The notes below the pieces were generated by a model, which was not told where the DNA came from, did not search any database, and saw only the letters and a program-made list of their open reading frames with translations. This document shows, in pieces, positions 1 to 8,471 of a DNA stretch of 64,000 nucleotides; position 1 is the stretch's first letter, and every line of letters starts with the position of its first letter. This DNA is from Gordonia prachuapensis (GTDB lineage: Bacteria; Actinomycetota; Actinomycetes; Mycobacteriales; Mycobacteriaceae), in NCBI RefSeq assembly GCF_036350515.1, contig NZ_JAZDUE010000002.1, positions 124,001-188,000 of the forward strand. Direction: 5' to 3'. Made by a program: the position numbers and the translations under genes.

Positions 1-426
1 GAGGTTGGTCTGCGACTCCGGAGCGAGCGTGGTGAACGCTCCGGTGACCGGCGTGGTGACCCGGTCGTATCCGATCGCGCTGCCCTGCCACGTGTACTCC
101 GTGCCGTATCCGAGCGGCTCGGTGATGGTGAACGTCTTCTGATCATCCGTCATCGCCCCGGCGACGACCTTGCCGTTCGGGTTCACCAGCTTGATGTCCG
201 GGTTGAGCACCCCGTTCTCCGCCTTGACCGAGAAGGTGTCGGTGGGGTTCGGCGCCTCCTCGGCGTCGAGCGCAGGTGTGAAGACCAGCTCCACGGTGGG
301 CTCGGCGGGTCCCGCGCTCTCGGTCTCCGACTCACCGCCGGAGCACGCCGCCGCCGCGACGGCGACGGCACCGAGACCAGCTGCGGCGAGAACTGTTCGT
401 CGGGTGAGGAGGGGTTGCGCGCTCAT
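1..426 (-). CDS. L,D-transpeptidase lipoprotein, N-terminal part (LprQ/LdtMt5-like)
   Basis: N-terminal 142 codons of a gene that runs off the left edge. The start is the ATG at 426. Residues 8-28 form a twin-arginine-like lipoprotein signal (TRRT, then a hydrophobic run) ending in the lipobox AAAC, so Cys28 would carry the lipid. The following residues look like the immunoglobulin-like domain of mycobacterial L,D-transpeptidases, with the segments NPTDTFSVKAENGVL and EPLGYGTEYTWQGSA. Enzymes of this family make 3-3 peptidoglycan cross-links outside the membrane. The catalytic YkuD domain (HGT...SHGC region) lies outside the window and cannot be checked. In M. tuberculosis lprQ (Rv0483) lies next to murB, and murB is 11 kb away here, which supports the assignment. 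Confidence 0.8.
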   Translation of the reverse strand, partial: MSAQPLLTRRTVLAAAGLGAVAVAAAACSGGESETESAGPAEPTVELVFTPALDAEEAPNPTDTFSVKAENGVLNPDIKLVNPNGKVVAGAMTDDQKTFTITEPLGYGTEYTWQGSAIGYDRVTTPVTGAFTTLAPESQTNL

Positions 427-499
427 AACGGCCTCCAGCGTACCGACCGGTGCCGGAAAAGCGCGCTCTGCCAGCTGTGATGTGACTGAGTATCGACTG

Positions 500-1063
500 T
501 CACCCCGGGAGGTGGGCCCGCTCGCCGTCGTGGTCGAAGATCGACACGATCTCGGCGGGCCCATCCACCGCCGACATCCCGTGCGGCACCATCGTCGAGA
601 ACTCCGCCGCCTGCCCCGGCGGCACCAGGATCACCCGCTCCCCGAGGTACAGGCGGATGGTTCCGGAGATGACGGTGAACCACTCGCGGCCCGGATGCAC
701 CCGCAAACTGTTCGGGTCCACGGTGTGCTCCCCGGTGAGACGGACCTTGGCGACCGTGACGTTGCCCGGAGTCTGGTCCCGCGACAGGTTCCAGAACGTC
801 ATGCCTGCCTCGGTGTGTGGCTCCGGCCGGATCACCACGTCCTCGTCGTTCGCCGGTTCCACCAGCTGGTCGAGCGTGGTGCCGAGGGCACGCGCAATCG
901 GCACCAATTGGTCCAGGGCGACACGACGATGCCCGGTCTCGATCCGGCTCAACGTCGACGAACTGAGATAACACCGCGCGGCGAGCGAGTCGAGCGTCCA
1001 CCCCTTCGCCAACCGCAGCCCTCTGATGCGCTGCCGAACGACCGCATCGATTTCTTGCTCCAT
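500..1063 (-). CDS. XRE-family regulator with C-terminal cupin domain
   Basis: 187-residue transcription regulator. Residues about 8-60 are an XRE-type helix-turn-helix (RQRIRGLRLAKGWTLDSLA, SSSTLSRIETG). Residues about 100-180 form a cupin sensor domain (HPGREWFTVISGTIRLYLG, PPGQAAEFSTMVPHG). Such proteins usually repress their own or a neighbouring gene in response to a small ligand. The ATG at 1063 is chosen. An in-frame ATG at 1090 would add nine residues with no family support. It is divergent from the methyltransferase at 1112 across only 48 bp and probably controls that operon. Confidence 0.85.
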   Translation of the reverse strand: MEQEIDAVVRQRIRGLRLAKGWTLDSLAARCYLSSSTLSRIETGHRRVALDQLVPIARALGTTLDQLVEPANDEDVVIRPEPHTEAGMTFWNLSRDQTPGNVTVAKVRLTGEHTVDPNSLRVHPGREWFTVISGTIRLYLGERVILVPPGQAAEFSTMVPHGMSAVDGPAEIVSIFDHDGERAHLPG

Positions 1064-1111
1064 ACGCAAGAGGGTATGCCAGTAGCGCATTCCGCCGCTA
1101 CCGTGGAGATC

Positions 1112-2017
1112 ATGACGCAGCCTTCTCAAGCGCAGCACCGCGGGCACCACCACGGCCACGGCCATGACCACGGCAAGAATGGTCACGCACCCCTGGACAG
1201 CGCGATGGCCGACGGAATGGCCGAAGTGCTCGACCTGGATGCGGCCGCGACCGGCCAGTATGTCGATGACCTCGTCGCCCGGATCTCCGCGCTGGCGCCC
1301 GACCCACGTACGGTGATCGATCTCGGCTCCGGCACCGGCACTCAGAGCGTCGCCTTGGCACGGCACTACCCGACCGCCCGGATCATCGGACTCGACAACT
1401 CCGTGACCATGCTGGAACGGGTCGCCGACGCGGCCCGACGCGCCGGCCTCGACGATCGAGTCCACACGCTGCACGCCGACCTCGACGTCGCAGTTCCCGA
1501 CGAACTCACCGACATCGACGTGGCGTGGTCGTCATCGACCATGCACCACTTCGCCGACCCCGCGGCGCTGCTCCGGTCAGTGCACAACGCACTGCACCCC
1601 GGAGGCATCCTCGTCGTCGTCGAACTGGACGGGCTCCCGGCGTTCCTCCCGCCGGACTCGCCGGAGGGAGCGCTGGAAGCGCGACTGCAGGACATCATGT
1701 CCGAACGCGGCGCGAACGCACATCCCGACTGGACGCCGACCATCACCGGCGCCGGATTCGACCTCGTCGACACCATCGACATCGAGAACCCGCCCGTCCC
1801 ACGGGAACTCACCGCCCGCTATGCGGTCGCATGGATCTCCCGCATGCGCCAGGGTCTCGACGACGACCTGTCCGACACCGAGCGCGCCACCCTCGACGAC
1901 CTACTCGACCCGAACCATCCGTCGTCGCTACACCAGCGCGACGACCTCTCCGTCCGCACTCGTCGCACCGCCTGGATCGCGCGACGTTCCGACCACACTG
2001 AAGGAGAAAAGCCATGA
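1112..2017 (+). CDS. class I SAM-dependent methyltransferase with His-rich N-terminus
   Basis: 301 residues. Motif I of a class I methyltransferase is seen at about residues 68-77 (VIDLGSGTGT), followed by an acidic motif II (GLDNS) and a post-I segment (HADLDVAVPDE). Residues 9-25 are a histidine-rich stretch (HRGHHHGHGHDHGKNGH) that could bind a metal ion. The ATG at 1112 is preferred over the much longer upstream open frame because the divergent regulator occupies that DNA. Its stop overlaps the start of the next gene by 4 bp (ATGA), so the two are probably translationally coupled. Substrate unknown. Homologues are often linked or fused to the same oxidoreductase. Confidence 0.85.
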   Translation: MTQPSQAQHRGHHHGHGHDHGKNGHAPLDSAMADGMAEVLDLDAAATGQYVDDLVARISALAPDPRTVIDLGSGTGTQSVALARHYPTARIIGLDNSVTMLERVADAARRAGLDDRVHTLHADLDVAVPDELTDIDVAWSSSTMHHFADPAALLRSVHNALHPGGILVVVELDGLPAFLPPDSPEGALEARLQDIMSERGANAHPDWTPTITGAGFDLVDTIDIENPPVPRELTARYAVAWISRMRQGLDDDLSDTERATLDDLLDPNHPSSLHQRDDLSVRTRRTAWIARRSDHTEGEKP

Positions 2018-2973
2018 GCACCAATGCCTTCGACGTCGCCATCGTCGGTGGCGGGCCCGCCGGACTCAGCGCCGCGACCACCCTCGCCCGCTCGTTGCGA
2101 TCGGTGATCGTCATCGATGCCGGCGAACCCCGCAACGCTCCCGCCGAGGGTGCCCACAACGTCCTCGGCAACGAAGGCATCCGGCCCACCGAGCTGCTGG
2201 CGAAGGGGCGCGCCGAAGCTCGCGGCTACGGCACCGAGATCCGTTCCGGCGCAGTGACCGACGCGGCCCGCACCGACGAGGTGTTCACCCTTGAGCTGGC
2301 CGACGGCGACACCGTCACCGCACGACGCGTCCTCCTCGCCGCCGGCCTGGTGGACGAACTGCCGGACGTCCCCGGCGTCCGGGAACTCTGGGGCTCGACG
2401 GTCCTGCACTGTCCGTACTGCCACGGCTACGAGGTTCGCGGCAGGCGCATCGGCGTCCTCGGCACCAGCCCGATGTCCGTGCACCAGACCCTGCTGTTCA
2501 GCCAGCTCAGCGACGACGTCACCCTGTTCACGCACACCATGCCACCCATCGAAGACGCTGAGCTCGAACAACTCTCGGCCCTCGGCGTCTCCATCGTCGA
2601 CGGCGCGGTGGACCACCTCGACATCGCCGACGACGCGCTAAGGGCCGTCGCGCTGGCCGACGGCACCACGGTGGAGCGCGACGCCCTGGTCGTCGCCCCT
2701 CGATTCGTGGTGCGCTCGGAGTTGTACACGCGCCTCGGCGGGACCCTCAGCGACCATCCGATGGGTGGGCAGTTCATCGCAGCCGACCCGATGGGCGCCA
2801 CCGATATCCCCGGCCTGTGGGCTGCCGGCAACGTCGCCAATCTCGCTGCGACGGTGTCCGTCTCGATGGGTGCCGGAGTGACCGCGGGTGGTGCGATCAA
2901 CATGGATCTCGTCGCCGAGGACGCCCGACGCGCAGTCGACGCCCGGCGAGCGGGCGCCACCGCCGCGGTCTGA
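2014..2973 (+). CDS. NAD(P)/FAD-dependent oxidoreductase, thioredoxin-reductase-like
   Basis: 319 residues with the thioredoxin-reductase fold. An FAD-binding GGGPAG lies at residues 12-17, and a redox CPYC pair (Cys133, Cys136) sits where thioredoxin reductase has CATC. A C-terminal FAD segment (GLWAAGNVANLAATVSVSMGAG) is present. The second dinucleotide motif is degenerate (GVLGTSPMSVHQ in place of GGGDSA), so NADPH may be bound poorly or not at all. It probably acts on a small dithiol or quinone, not on thioredoxin. It overlaps the methyltransferase by 4 bp and forms a cassette with it and the divergent regulator. A copy of TCTGACAGCTCAG is repeated twice just after the stop. Confidence 0.85.
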   Translation: MSTNAFDVAIVGGGPAGLSAATTLARSLRSVIVIDAGEPRNAPAEGAHNVLGNEGIRPTELLAKGRAEARGYGTEIRSGAVTDAARTDEVFTLELADGDTVTARRVLLAAGLVDELPDVPGVRELWGSTVLHCPYCHGYEVRGRRIGVLGTSPMSVHQTLLFSQLSDDVTLFTHTMPPIEDAELEQLSALGVSIVDGAVDHLDIADDALRAVALADGTTVERDALVVAPRFVVRSELYTRLGGTLSDHPMGGQFIAADPMGATDIPGLWAAGNVANLAATVSVSMGAGVTAGGAINMDLVAEDARRAVDARRAGATAAV

Positions 2974-3005
2974 CAGCTCAGGTCTGACAGCTCAGCTCTG
3001 ACGAG

Positions 3006-3680
3006 TCAAGCCGCGAAACCCTCGAGGACCGCGCGTGACCCGGACAATCCGAGGCGGGTCGCGCCGGCCCCGATGAGTTCGGCCGCGAACTCGGCCGTCC
3101 GGATGCCGCCGCTCGCCTTCACACCGGCACGGTCGCCGACCGCATCCCGCATGAGCCGCACCGCTTCCACGGTCGCGCCGCCCGACGGGTGGAAACCGGT
3201 GGACGTCTTCACCATCGACGCCCCGGCCTGGACAGCGCGCCCACACACCTCGGTCACCGTGTCCGGCCCGGCGAACTCCAGCAGCGCTGCCGACTCGATG
3301 ATCACCTTGAGCACGACGTCGCCGATGGCCTCTCGGACGGTCATGACATCGGCGAACACCTCGTCGAATCGGCCGTCGACCGCCGCACCCACATCGATCA
3401 CCATGTCGATCTCGTCGGCGCCGCTGTCGACGGCGAGCCGGGCCTCGGCCGCCTTGACCAGCGAATGGTGCTTACCCGAGGGAAAACCCGCGACGACACA
3501 GGTCTGCAGCGCCCCGGTCTCGATGGGCAGCATCGACGGCGACAGACACACCGCGTAGACGCCCAGCTCCGCGGCCTCGGCAACCGTGGCCTCGGCGGCC
3601 GCACGGGTGGCCTCCGGCTTGAGCAGGGTGTGGTCGATCATGGCCGCCACATCGCGGCGGGACAGGTCGGTGGTGATCAC
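3006..3680 (-). CDS. deoC: deoxyribose-phosphate aldolase
   Basis: 224 residues, the usual DeoC length. It cleaves 2-deoxyribose 5-phosphate to glyceraldehyde 3-phosphate and acetaldehyde in deoxynucleoside breakdown. The Schiff-base lysine is Lys158 in VKTSTGF, and the second active-site lysine is Lys188 in GVKASGGIRT. Asp92 lies in DEIDMVIDVG. The start is GTG at 3680, since the next in-frame ATG would remove the N-terminal helix. It is divergent from purU with 27 bp between starts and convergent with the oxidoreductase gene. deoC also lies in the hbhA-murB neighbourhood of M. tuberculosis (Rv0478). Confidence 0.95.
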   Translation of the reverse strand: MITTDLSRRDVAAMIDHTLLKPEATRAAAEATVAEAAELGVYAVCLSPSMLPIETGALQTCVVAGFPSGKHHSLVKAAEARLAVDSGADEIDMVIDVGAAVDGRFDEVFADVMTVREAIGDVVLKVIIESAALLEFAGPDTVTEVCGRAVQAGASMVKTSTGFHPSGGATVEAVRLMRDAVGDRAGVKASGGIRTAEFAAELIGAGATRLGLSGSRAVLEGFAA

Positions 3681-3707
3681 ACAGACGAGCTTGACACACT
3701 GACAGTC

Positions 3708-4652
3708 GTGGCAGCACCAGAGCCGACCCCGGCACCCCCGACACCGGCGCAACCGACCCCGACGCAACCGACCCCGTCTGGGGTCGACCCGGAGCACCGG
3801 TATGTCCTCACCCTCGGATGTCCCGACCGGACGGGAATCGTGGCGCGCATCTCCGGATTCCTCGCCGACATCGGCGGCTGGATCACCGAGGCCGGGTACC
3901 ACTCCGACAGCGAGACGGGCTGGTTCTTCACCCGTCAGACCGTCCGGGCCGGTTCCGTGCAGATCGGGCTGGACGAGATGCGGGAGCGGTTCGCGCGGGA
4001 GGTGGCCGCCGAGATCGGCCCCGAGACCGAGTGGCGGCTCACCGACACCGGCTCACCGAAATCGGCGGTACTGCTGGTCAGCAAGGAAAGCCATTGCCTC
4101 GTCGACCTCCTCGGCCGTGCGCACCGTGGCGAACTCCCGGCGACGGTCTCCGCGGTGGTCGGCAACCATCGAGATCTCGAGGAGCTGGTGACGCGGTTCG
4201 ACGTCCCGTTCCACCACGTGCCGTTCCCGTCGGAGGGCAAGGCGCAGGCGTTCGAGGAGGTCGCCGGCATCGTCGACGGGTACTCCCCCGACGCAGTGGT
4301 CCTGGCCCGCTTCATGCAGATCCTGCCGCCGCAGCTGTGCGATGCGTGGGCCGGCCGCGCGATCAACATCCACCACAGCTTTCTGCCGAGCTTCGTCGGC
4401 GCACGGCCGTATCACCAGGCGTTCGCGCGGGGGGTCAAGCTGATCGGCGCGACCTGCCACTACGTCACCGCGGATCTCGACGCCGGGCCCATCATCGAGC
4501 AGGACGTCATCCGGGTCGACCACAGCGACACCGTCGCGGACATGGTCCGTCAGGGTCGCGACATCGAGACAATGGTGCTCTCGCGCGGCCTGCGCTGGCA
4601 CCTCGAGGACCGCGTTCTGGTCCACGGCCGCAAGACCGTCGTCTTCACTTGA
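3708..4652 (+). CDS. purU: formyltetrahydrofolate deformylase
   Basis: 314 residues. It hydrolyses 10-formyl-tetrahydrofolate to tetrahydrofolate and formate, balancing one-carbon units and supplying formate for purine synthesis. An N-terminal ACT domain (YVLTLGCPDRTGIVARIS, residues about 32-50) is followed by a formyltransferase fold. The catalytic segment NIHHSFLPSF and the partner Asp in TADLDAGPI are present. The start is GTG at 3708. It adds a Pro/Thr-rich leader of about 27 residues not usual in PurU, but no ATG or GTG occurs between it and the ACT domain. The leader is built from near-repeats of PTPAQPTPTQ. Confidence 0.93.
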   Translation: MAAPEPTPAPPTPAQPTPTQPTPSGVDPEHRYVLTLGCPDRTGIVARISGFLADIGGWITEAGYHSDSETGWFFTRQTVRAGSVQIGLDEMRERFAREVAAEIGPETEWRLTDTGSPKSAVLLVSKESHCLVDLLGRAHRGELPATVSAVVGNHRDLEELVTRFDVPFHHVPFPSEGKAQAFEEVAGIVDGYSPDAVVLARFMQILPPQLCDAWAGRAINIHHSFLPSFVGARPYHQAFARGVKLIGATCHYVTADLDAGPIIEQDVIRVDHSDTVADMVRQGRDIETMVLSRGLRWHLEDRVLVHGRKTVVFT

Positions 4653-4703
4653 GTGCCCGTTCTGCAGCATCGGACATCCCGTTCACGCTAATCTGACATC
4701 GAT

Positions 4704-4718
4704 CGTTATCAGATAACG
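4704..4718. promoter_or_regulatory. palindromic operator upstream of MFS exporter
   Basis: A perfect inverted repeat CGTTATC-A-GATAACG lies about 53 bp before the exporter start. Its size and symmetry fit a TetR- or MarR-type repressor site. No regulator gene of that type is adjacent, so the repressor would act from elsewhere. The site is read directly. Its function is inferred. Confidence 0.5.
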
Positions 4719-4770
4719 CTTGTGGCCAGATCGGTACGGCCGACGGATGCTCTGTAGGGAAGGTGCACTC

Positions 4771-6396
4771 ATGGTCGTCGGGGGACCAACGAGTACTGGC
4801 GGAAAGAACCGGTTCCGGTGGTGGGCGCTGTTCGCCTTGTGCTGGGCCGAACTCCTCGTGTTCGTGGACAACACGATCGTCAACGTCGCGCTCCCGACGA
4901 TCGCCCGGGAGATGTCGGCCGACAACTCGGGCCTGCAATGGGTGGTCGACATGTACACCCTGGTGTTCGCAGGTCTGCTGCTGACCGGCGGCTATCTCGG
5001 CGACCGATTCGGCAGGCGGCTCGTCCTACAGGTCGGCCTGGTGGGCTTCGCCGCGCTGTCGATCCCGGCGGCGATGTCGGACACGCTCGGCCAGCTGATC
5101 GCCGCTCGCGCGGGACTGGGCCTGTTCGCGGCGTTGGTGTTCCCGGCGACGCTGGCGATCATCGTGGTGATCTTCGACGACCTCACCGAACGCGCACTCG
5201 CGGTCGCGCTGTGGGCTGCCGTCGCAGGCGTGGCGATCGCGATCGGTCCACTGCTCGGCGGCTGGCTGCTCGAACACTTCTCCTGGGGTGCCATCTTCTG
5301 GGTGAACATCCCTGCCGGACTCTTGGCAGCCTTCCTCGTCGCCCTGTTGGTGCCGCCGAACAAGAATCCCGATGTCGGGCCATTCGACCTCCGCGGGGTC
5401 GTCCTGTCCGGTGTCGGGATCGTGCTCTTCGTCTACTGCGTCATCGAAGCACCGAATCACGGGTGGTGGTCGATCCAGACGATCGTCGGGTGCGGTCTGG
5501 GGGTGCTGGTCCTCGCGCTCTTCGCCCGGTGGGAGTACCGCCACACGCACGCGTTGTTCGACGTGCGACTCTTCGCCGACCGGGGATTCGCCACCGCCGC
5601 CCTGCTGATGGCCTTCGGCTTCTTCGCCCTCATGGGTTTCGTCTTCCTGGTCACCCAGTACTTCCAGGGCGTTCGCGACTACTCCGCTCTCGAGACAGGT
5701 GTGCGCACTCTTCCGTTCGCCATTGTCATGGGACTGCTCGCCGGTCCCAGCATGTGGCTCGCGTCGAAAGTCGGGGCCGGACGCACCGCCGCGTTCGGAT
5801 CGCTCGTGATGGCGGCCGGTTTCGTGATGACCGTGCAGTACGACACGGACACGTCGTACTGGGGCGTCATCGTGGTGGCGATGTCGACGATGGCCGCAGG
5901 CGTCGCCCTCATCTCGGGCCCGGCGACCTTCCTGGTGCTCAACGAGATCTCGGCCGGACAGGCCGGCGCGGGCGCCGCTGTCAACGACACGAGTCGTGAG
6001 ATCGGCGGCACACTCGGCGTTGCCGTACTGGGATCGATTGTGGCGTCGGTGTATTCGGCGAATGTTGCGGAGTCTCTGGCGGACACACCGCTGCCGGATG
6101 AGGTGAAGGAGACCAGCGAGAGTTCCCTGATGGTCGGCGTCCACACAGCGGAGCAGATCCCCGGGCCCCTGGGCGACCAACTCGAGAGCGTGGTGAAAGG
6201 CGCCTTCATCACCGGTTTCCACTCTGCGTCGTGGGTGGCCGCAGCAATCGCCGCGGGCGCCGCAGCGGCCGGTTGGTGGGTGTTCCAGACCGATACCCGA
6301 CGCTCGAACACGGTCACCGACCGGACGCGGCCGACGTCATCGGTTGCGAAGACGACACCCGACACTCCCGCGGGCGACGAGGAACCCGTTACCTGA
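4771..6396 (+). CDS. MFS multidrug-type exporter, DHA2 (EmrB/QacA) family
   Basis: 541-residue integral membrane protein of the 14-helix drug:H+ antiporter family. Visible motifs are DNTIVNVALPTI in helix 1 (motif D), GYLGDRFGRRLVL (motif A) and GVAIAIGPLLGGWL (motif C). The short hydrophilic tail ends after about residue 515. The ATG at 4771 follows a good ribosome site (GGGAAGGTG). The first hydrophobic segment begins at about residue 14, so the longer in-frame start at 4720 is not needed. A palindromic operator precedes it. The substrate cannot be told from sequence. Confidence 0.9.
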   Translation: MVVGGPTSTGGKNRFRWWALFALCWAELLVFVDNTIVNVALPTIAREMSADNSGLQWVVDMYTLVFAGLLLTGGYLGDRFGRRLVLQVGLVGFAALSIPAAMSDTLGQLIAARAGLGLFAALVFPATLAIIVVIFDDLTERALAVALWAAVAGVAIAIGPLLGGWLLEHFSWGAIFWVNIPAGLLAAFLVALLVPPNKNPDVGPFDLRGVVLSGVGIVLFVYCVIEAPNHGWWSIQTIVGCGLGVLVLALFARWEYRHTHALFDVRLFADRGFATAALLMAFGFFALMGFVFLVTQYFQGVRDYSALETGVRTLPFAIVMGLLAGPSMWLASKVGAGRTAAFGSLVMAAGFVMTVQYDTDTSYWGVIVVAMSTMAAGVALISGPATFLVLNEISAGQAGAGAAVNDTSREIGGTLGVAVLGSIVASVYSANVAESLADTPLPDEVKETSESSLMVGVHTAEQIPGPLGDQLESVVKGAFITGFHSASWVAAAIAAGAAAAGWWVFQTDTRRSNTVTDRTRPTSSVAKTTPDTPAGDEEPVT

Positions 6397-6422
6397 ACAC
6401 GTGCGGGACGTCGAGGCGCCCC

Positions 6423-7217
6423 TCAGAAGCCGAAGTCCCCGAAATCTCCGCCGCCGAAATCGCCTCCGCCGTCGAAGAATCCGCCTCCGCCGTCCCCCAT
6501 GTCGCCACCGCCCATGTCGCCACCGGCATCACCGGCATCGCCGCCCTCGAGGGCTCCGGCGTCACTGCCGTCACCGGCACCGCTCTCGAATGCGTTGGCG
6601 TCGTAGTTGACTCCGGCCATCCCGGAGAACAGCGCCGAGAACAGGAACATCGAACCGATACCCCAGGCACCGGCGACAAGGGCCGGCTTCCACCACGGCT
6701 CGGAGTACCAGCCGGCGGGAACGGGTCGTCCGGCGACGCGGCCGCCGGGATAGTAGTTGGGCGTGCGCGACGACGGGCTCGGCGAAGCCTCCACCTGGCG
6801 GCCCTCGAAGTCGACGGTGCGGTCCTCGGTGACCGAGCCCGCGCTCTTCTGCCCTTCGAGCTCCGGAACCACGGGCCCCGGATCCATGTTCATCGCGGTG
6901 CGGGCCGCGCGAACGTAGTACAGGCCCTCGACGGCCGTCTGTTTGGCCAGTTTCGCCTGCGCAGGCGAGTTGGCCTGCTCGATCTGCGAGCCGGCCGCGT
7001 TGTAGCGTTCACCGGCGTCGGCCAGGGCCTGCTTCGATGCCGGACCGTCGCCGACCAGCATGAAAACCTGCCCGCCGAGTCGTTCGATCGCCTGCCGCGC
7101 GTCGGCCTTGGCGTCGTCGAGTTCGCGGGCCGCATTGACCCCGGACCGTTGCTGGGCCATCACGACGATGCCGACGACGACCAGGACCACGACAGCGATC
7201 AGGATCAGTGCGCTCAT
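6423..7217 (-). CDS. membrane-anchored protein with Gly/Asp-rich tail (DUF1542-like)
   Basis: 264 residues. A single N-terminal membrane helix (residues about 2-20, ALILIAVVVLVVVGIVV) is followed by an Ala-rich helical region (residues about 25-100). A second hydrophobic stretch lies near residue 180. The last 60 residues are very rich in Gly, Asp and Phe (repeats of GGGDFG and DAGGDMGGGD). I associate this architecture with actinobacterial proteins named DUF1542, but the function is unknown. The start at 7217 is supported by a strong ribosome site (GGAGGAAG) and avoids a 24-residue hydrophilic extension. Confidence 0.75.
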   Translation of the reverse strand: MSALILIAVVVLVVVGIVVMAQQRSGVNAARELDDAKADARQAIERLGGQVFMLVGDGPASKQALADAGERYNAAGSQIEQANSPAQAKLAKQTAVEGLYYVRAARTAMNMDPGPVVPELEGQKSAGSVTEDRTVDFEGRQVEASPSPSSRTPNYYPGGRVAGRPVPAGWYSEPWWKPALVAGAWGIGSMFLFSALFSGMAGVNYDANAFESGAGDGSDAGALEGGDAGDAGGDMGGGDMGDGGGGFFDGGGDFGGGDFGDFGF

Positions 7218-7358
7218 CTCTTCCTCCGTTGGGGATTCCACCTCAGATGCCGTGCCCGGGCCGTGGTGACGTCCCGCCGAGACCGACAAAATCGGACATG
7301 TCCCAGCGTACCGGCGAACCGGTTGTGACTGCGCCGCTCGAATCGCGCCGACCGGTCG

Positions 7359-8444
7359 TCAGGCGGCCGAGCAGTCCCCGGACCCGCCGGTCATCTCCCC
7401 GGACAGCGCCACGTCCTGGCCGTCGACCGCGAAGTCGACACCCTGGTCGGTGACCTGCATGCTCTGCACAGTGACCTCGTCGAAGAGCGGCCCGAACAGC
7501 GATTCGGAGACGCTGTCGACGACCTGCTGAGCGAAGTCCGACGGGATGCCGAAGATGAACGCGCTGGCCTTCACCACCTCGAAGTCCACCCGGCCCTCCT
7601 GCAGTACCGGGCGGATCGTGGTCGACACCGGGATCGGCAGGAACGCGACCTGCACGGCGGAGTCCACCTGGATGGTGCCGTCCGCGGCGTTGCCGGTCAT
7701 CGTCTCGATGCTCGCGCCCTGCATCAGGCCACCTGCACCGGACTGACCGTTGCCGGACGTCGACGGGTCGGCGCCTGCGGTCGCCTGCTGGCTCATCGCG
7801 ACGACACGGTCGAACGGGACGAACCCGGTCCCGGTGAGCGACCGGATGGTGGAGGAGTCACCCTCACCTGTGATGCCTTCGGCGCGCGCATGCAGCCGCA
7901 TCTCACCGGGTTCGTCGACCGTGTCGATCTGGACGAACGGGATGTCGTTGCCGAACCCCTGCAGCAGCATCGGTTTACGGCTGAGCGACACCGTGGTCTC
8001 CGTGCCGGTCAGCTCGGTGAACGCGCTCTCCATGCAGTCGGTCGCCTTGTTGCGCAGATACAGTTCGCTGCCGACCGCGGCGATGACGAGCATCAGGATG
8101 ACCGCCACGGATGACAACGCGACGATCTTGCCGGTGCTGCGCTTCTTGGCAGGCGACGTCGACACCACACCGGTCTGTGCCTCCGGCGGGATCGGCGCGA
8201 ACCCGTCCGACTGGGCATCGAACCCGCCGGTGTGGCCGGGCCCGAACTGCGCGGTCTCGGTGCGCGGGAGCTGCGAATAGGCGCGGGGGGACTCGTCGGT
8301 GGGAGCCGCGGCGCCCAGCTTGGCCGTGTGGTCGTCGGTGTGCTCGCCGACGGGATGCTGCTGGGCGGCGTGGTCCGGGGTCCCGGGGGTCTGCGGGTCG
8401 TCACCACCCGATCCGGGCCGGTCGGTGTTCTGGCTGTCGGTCAT
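7359..8444 (-). CDS. LmeA-like (DUF2993) membrane-anchored protein
   Basis: 361 residues. A Pro/Gly/His-rich cytoplasmic part (1-100) is followed by one membrane helix (about 106-126) and an extracytoplasmic DUF2993 domain. LmeA in mycobacteria binds phospholipid and is needed for normal lipomannan elongation, so a periplasmic lipid-related role is likely. Visible domain features include the segment CMESAFTELTGTETTVSLSRKP and the conserved Asp/Gly-rich C-terminus. The position beside the nitrilase matches M. tuberculosis Rv0479c-Rv0480c. The two genes are 27 bp apart on the same strand and probably cotranscribed. Confidence 0.8.
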   Translation of the reverse strand: MTDSQNTDRPGSGGDDPQTPGTPDHAAQQHPVGEHTDDHTAKLGAAAPTDESPRAYSQLPRTETAQFGPGHTGGFDAQSDGFAPIPPEAQTGVVSTSPAKKRSTGKIVALSSVAVILMLVIAAVGSELYLRNKATDCMESAFTELTGTETTVSLSRKPMLLQGFGNDIPFVQIDTVDEPGEMRLHARAEGITGEGDSSTIRSLTGTGFVPFDRVVAMSQQATAGADPSTSGNGQSGAGGLMQGASIETMTGNAADGTIQVDSAVQVAFLPIPVSTTIRPVLQEGRVDFEVVKASAFIFGIPSDFAQQVVDSVSESLFGPLFDEVTVQSMQVTDQGVDFAVDGQDVALSGEMTGGSGDCSAA

Positions 8445-8471
8445 GTCGCGCGGTCCTCGGTTGCTGCTCGG

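Noticed and set aside
170..1111. N-terminal extension of the methyltransferase back to 170
   Set aside because: The extended frame crosses the divergent XRE/cupin gene and is Arg/Pro-rich. The family start fits the ATG at 1112.
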